Source of the DNA: Bathynomus jamesi
Lineage: Eukaryota; Arthropoda; Malacostraca; Isopoda; Cirolanidae
DNA: 64,000 nucleotides
NCBI GenBank assembly: GCA_023014485.1
Contig: JAJOZX010001001.1
Span: 62,001 to 126,000, forward strand
Direction: 5' to 3'
In this document: positions 62,035 through 64,000 of the stretch, piece by piece
Position numbering within the stretch: the stretch's first letter is position 1
How the letters are laid out: every line of letters begins with the position of its first letter
Notes under the pieces: model-generated
Databases searched by the model: none
Told to the model about the DNA's origin: nothing
Seen by the model: the letters and a program-made list of their open reading frames with translations, nothing else
Translations under genes and position numbers: made by a program

Positions 62035-62129
62035 TTATGTTATGTTAATATAAATTTAATTTTACAATTAATTTTAATATTTAATTTGCATGCTTAAATC
62101 CTCAAAATGGGTTTCTTATTTCTTTTCAG
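62034..62129 (+). other. Possible intron in the hAT transposase
   Basis: The conserved frame stops abruptly after EIPLW. Two candidate donors, gttatg at 62,034 and again at 62,039, are followed by AT-rich sequence and a good acceptor, tttcttatttcttttcag, ending at 62,129. Joining either donor to this acceptor gives only about 15 more codons before a stop, so the downstream exon is itself decayed or the intron call is wrong. A small AT-rich insertion is the alternative. Confidence 0.35.
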
Positions 62130-62340
62130 TCATTACAGTGAATTGGAAAATGTTGCTTTACTGTGCTTAAGCTAAGTTCACTTTACTATAGACCCTGAAC
62201 TCTAAATAGATAGCAGACTATACCAAGTTTGGGATTTGGCCAATTTTTGGCCTATTTTTATCAGGATGTTGGCCATAAACTTATCTAACCACCTGGCAAC
62301 CCTGGTCAGCCTATTCTTCAAAGGTAAATAGAGAGGATTC

Positions 62341-62359
62341 ACGCTCAGCCGCTGAGCGT
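62341..62359. repeat. Perfect 9+1+9 inverted repeat
   Basis: The sequence acgctcagccgctgagcgt has two 9-bp arms that are exact reverse complements around a single central base. It is the only GC-rich spot in its AT-rich surroundings. It could be a protein-binding site, for example a subterminal transposase site, or a remnant of another small element. Confidence 0.7.
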
Positions 62360-62390
62360 TGGGACTGGATTTCCTTTGTTTTTTGTATAA

Positions 62391-62396
62391 AATAAA
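62391..62396 (+). promoter_or_regulatory. Possible polyadenylation signal aataaa
   Basis: An exact aataaa hexamer lies downstream of the hAT coding remnant and in its orientation. No clear downstream GT-rich element was identified, and the region is AT-rich, so chance occurrence is plausible. Confidence 0.25.
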
Positions 62397-62576
62397 ATGC
62401 AGTATTACCTGTTCACTGAATTTTTAATGTCCTGCATTTTTCTTATTTCCAATTTGCTTATGACAGTACTGTACTGTTTAAAAATGTACTTGCAAAGATA
62501 TATTTTTCTGTGTGTTTAAATTTTAAAATTATTTATGGGGGATGCCAAAGGAAGGATCCGTCCCGGGTGCCAAATA

Positions 62577-62593
62577 CTTTAGGTACGCCCCTG
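62577..62593 (-). repeat. Right terminal inverted repeat of the hAT element
   Basis: On the - strand this reads caggggcgtacctaaag. A 5' cagggg start is typical of hAT ends. The boundary is independently fixed: the CR1 reverse-transcriptase frame reads LKRIQAKATK up to base 62,594 and then runs directly into this repeat, where the family resemblance stops. Confidence 0.75.
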
Positions 62594-62601
62594 CTTTGTG
62601 G
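62594..62601. other. Presumed hAT target-site duplication (one side)
   Basis: hAT elements duplicate 8 bp on insertion. The 8 bp outside the terminal repeat are ctttgtgg, inside the CR1 reading frame. The partner copy would lie left of the missing left end and is not seen next to the hAT remnant, so the duplication is predicted, not confirmed. Confidence 0.45.
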
Positions 62602-63085
62602 CCTTCGCCTGGATTCGCTTCAGCCTCTCAATATCTTTCCTGAGGGTGGGCGACCAGAACTGCACAGCATAATCCAGGTGCGGCCGAACCAGAGAATTGT
62701 ACAGAGAGAGCACAATCTTCTTGTTCCAAAATCGAAATTGCCTCCTCATATAACCTAACAACTTCTGGGCTTTCTTTTCCACCTCTACGCACTGTTTGGT
62801 AAACTTAAGGTCGCTGCTAATTAGCACACCCAATTCCTTTTCCAAATCAGTCGCCTCGATATTATTCCCCAGCATGTAGTAGTCCGACTTGAGATTGGCG
62901 TAGCCAATGTGCATCACCTTGCATTTACCCAAGTTAAACGGCATTTGCCATTTCTCGGACCACTCTCCTATCCTACGTATGTCCGCACGCAGTTGCTGGA
63001 TCGCCTCTGGAGTCCCAACATTGGCCCCGAGCTTCGTGTCATGAGCGAATTTGGCGATCCTACTGACGATGCCACCGTCGATATT
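62594..63085 (-). pseudogene. CR1/Jockey-like LINE reverse transcriptase fragment
   Basis: The - strand frame runs from NIDGGIVSRIAKFAHDTKLG through EWSEKWQMPFNLGKCKVMHI, EKELGVLISSDLKFTKQC and KKIVLSLYNSLVRPHLDYA to LRKDIERLKRIQAKATK. This is the end of the palm and the thumb-like region of a CR1/Jockey-clade reverse transcriptase, which copies LINE RNA into DNA at a nick. The catalytic box, normally FADD, reads FAHD here (His at 63,043-63,041), so the first active-site aspartate is lost. The fragment lacks everything upstream of NIDGG (finger domain, endonuclease) and stops at the hAT insertion point. The open frame extends upstream to 63,181, but residues before NIDGG do not belong to this family. 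Confidence 0.85.
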
Positions 63086-63106
63086 CTTACTTACCTTTCT
63101 TACCAG
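63086..63106 (-). repeat. Short GTAAG-type tail at the 3' end of the RTE-like LINE
   Basis: On the - strand this reads ggtaagaaaggtaagtaag, an imperfect short repeat. It directly follows the RTE coding end and 3' palindrome and directly precedes CR1 sequence. RTE-clade LINEs often end in short simple repeats rather than poly(A), so this is the likely 3' terminus. Confidence 0.5.
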
Positions 63107-63116
63107 GCGCCTGGTA
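63101..63116. repeat. 16-bp perfect palindrome in the LINE 3' UTR
   Basis: The sequence taccaggcgcctggta is its own reverse complement. It lies between the RTE stop codon (63,120-63,122) and the terminal GTAAG repeats. In RNA it could form a short hairpin near the 3' end, a position where LINE reverse transcriptases recognise their template. Confidence 0.65.
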
Positions 63117-63119
63117 GAC

Positions 63120-64000
63120 CTAAAGCGGTCTGCCAGTTGGGAGCCCTCGGACGAGACTCCTCCATGCCTCACGATCTCCACACATCAAGTTCGCACGTTG
63201 GAGGCTGATTCCACACTTCTCGACAGCACTCTTGATGTTATCCATCCATCGGATCTTGGGTCTTCCAACTGGTCTTCTGTTTTGAGGGGCTCATTCTAGC
63301 ATTCTTCTTGTTGTCCTTTCCATCGGCATTCGTTGGACATGCCCATACCATCTCAGTTGGTTCCTCTCAGTATTCTCATTAACCAAAGTTACACCCAATT
63401 GCCTTCTTATTTCAGTGTTCCTTATTTTATCCAATCTACTTACTCCTTCTATGAATCTCAGGACCCTCATCTCAGCTGCTTGCAGTTTTCCCCTCGTCCT
63501 TGTGGTTAGGGCCCAAGTCTCGCTGCCGTATAGTAAGATTGGTTTCAATATTGTTGAGTATATATTCGTCTTTACCTTTTTAGGGATGTTTTGATCTTTG
63601 AATAGGGGGTACAGGAAGGAAACATTTCTGCTATATTTAGCAATTCTTTCATTCACCTCTGCATCCATACCCGCATCATTTGCTATCACACTACCAAGGT
63701 ATTTAAATGTGTCCGTCTTTTTCATTTCCCTTCCCCCAACAAAGATTCCATCCTCGTTCGCTCCCCTCGTTACCACCATATATTCAGTTTTATCATAATT
63801 CAGTTTCAGTCCATACTCCCTCAATCCACTCATCCCACCTCTGCATAATTCTCTCCAGGGATTGTGCTGTGTTAGTCCCAACAGCCATATCATCAACATA
63901 TCAAAAAATTTCTATTTCCTCTTCAATTTCCTCAGTTATATGTTCCATAACCATGTTGATGTAGGCAATAAATAAAATGGGTGACAGAACACTCCCTTGT
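63120..64000 (-). pseudogene. RTE-like LINE reverse transcriptase, 3' part, broken
   Basis: The - strand shows, in order, QGSVLSPILFIAYIN (from 63,999), YVDDMAV (YVDD at 63,900-63,889), YGLKLNYDKTEYMVV, FKYLGSVIANDAGMD, ILKPILLYGSETWALT, NQLRWYGHVQRMP and, near the end, RWMDNIKSAVEKCGI and DREAWRSLVRGLP, with a final TAG at 63,120-63,122. This order is that of RTE-clade reverse transcriptases with their C-terminal domain. The YVDD catalytic box is intact. Three lesions inactivate the copy: TGA at 63,903-63,901 directly before YVDD, a frameshift between about 63,828 and 63,818, and TGA at 63,293-63,291. The endonuclease and N-terminal half would lie right of the window. Confidence 0.88.

Larger units (their letters stand above)
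62130..62576 (+). other. Non-coding 3' part of the hAT element
   Basis: This is AT-rich sequence without a supported gene. It holds a 19-bp inverted repeat at 62,341-62,359 and an aataaa hexamer at 62,391-62,396, a possible polyadenylation signal in the transposase orientation. A GC-richer subterminal stretch follows from about 62,537 (gggggatgccaaagg, then cccgggtgccaaatac). This resembles the subterminal sequence that often adjoins hAT ends. Confidence 0.5.
61006..62593 (+). mobile_element. hAT-superfamily DNA transposon, left end missing
   Basis: The element contains the N-terminal part of a hAT transposase (see pseudogene) and ends on the right in an intact terminal repeat at 62,577-62,593. 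No matching left terminal repeat (expected to start caggggcgtacc) is present between the satellite and the coding region. Only about 155 bp of non-repetitive sequence precede the first ATG. The C-terminal dimerisation region of hAT transposases is also absent: after 62,034 there is about 0.56 kb of AT-rich sequence without a recognisable hAT reading frame. The element is a degenerate, incomplete copy and cannot move by itself. Confidence 0.82.

Noticed and set aside
62510..62758. + strand open frame overlapping the hAT end and CR1
   Set aside because: It crosses the transposon boundary and is antisense to a clear reverse-transcriptase frame.
63086..63181. Upstream extension of the CR1 open frame (MEIVRHGGVSS...)
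   Set aside because: These codons overlap the RTE 3' end in a different frame and do not match the CR1 family. The frame is open there by chance.
62909..63299. Two overlapping + strand open frames antisense to the LINEs
   Set aside because: Both are shadows of the - strand LINE frames and have no recognisable domain.
63598..63964. + strand open frames over the RTE-like LINE
   Set aside because: They are low-complexity antisense readings of the - strand reverse transcriptase.

Overview
The window is eukaryotic nuclear DNA, most likely from an invertebrate animal. No gene looks functional. About 95% of it (1 to roughly 61,005) is one satellite array built on a 19-bp monomer, consensus cctcggtttcagtttgaag on the + strand. 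The remaining 3 kb is a nest of dead transposable elements: a hAT DNA transposon on the + strand and two non-LTR retrotransposon (LINE) fragments on the - strand. The animal assignment rests on the LINE and hAT families. An arthropod such as a crustacean is a guess. I do not recognise the satellite family.

The satellite is hierarchical. Roughly 3,200 monomers are organised into a higher-order repeat (HOR) of about 5.3 kb. Each HOR holds four related sub-blocks (A, B, C, D; about 1.06, 1.90, 1.21 and 1.16 kb in the cleanest copy). I give HOR units from one A landmark to the next: 2053-7351, 7352-12581, 12582-21909 (rearranged, almost double length), 21910-27241, 27242-33712 (one 1.2-kb internal duplication), 33713-39016, 39017-44012, 44013-49345 and 49346-53511 (one A-to-B interval lost). 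A partial unit lies at 1-2052. After 53.5 kb regular order breaks down. A 0.88-kb block E appears twice, 2.55 kb apart. From 57.3 kb the monomers are more diverged and form a separate 0.8-kb unit F, present twice directly and once inverted (59.5-60.5 kb). The array runs off the left edge of the window and ends at about 61,005.

To its right, 61,006-62,593 is the right-hand part of a hAT element. It has a zinc-finger-like N-terminus and the first part of a transposase, broken by a frameshift and a stop codon, and ends in a terminal inverted repeat at 62,577-62,593. That end sits exactly inside the reverse-transcriptase reading frame of a CR1/Jockey-like LINE fragment (62,594 to about 63,085, - strand). 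This fragment abuts the 3' end of an RTE-like LINE (about 63,086 to beyond 64,000, - strand), which carries two premature stops and a frameshift.

The hAT left end and the rest of the CR1 reading frame are missing where the satellite begins. Either the satellite lies inside the transposon or it has replaced its left half. Tracts at about 14.4-21.2, 31.6-32.1 and 38.4-46.4 kb are full of single-base homopolymer indels relative to sister copies, which looks like incomplete assembly polishing. Copy numbers and unit lengths there should be read with care.
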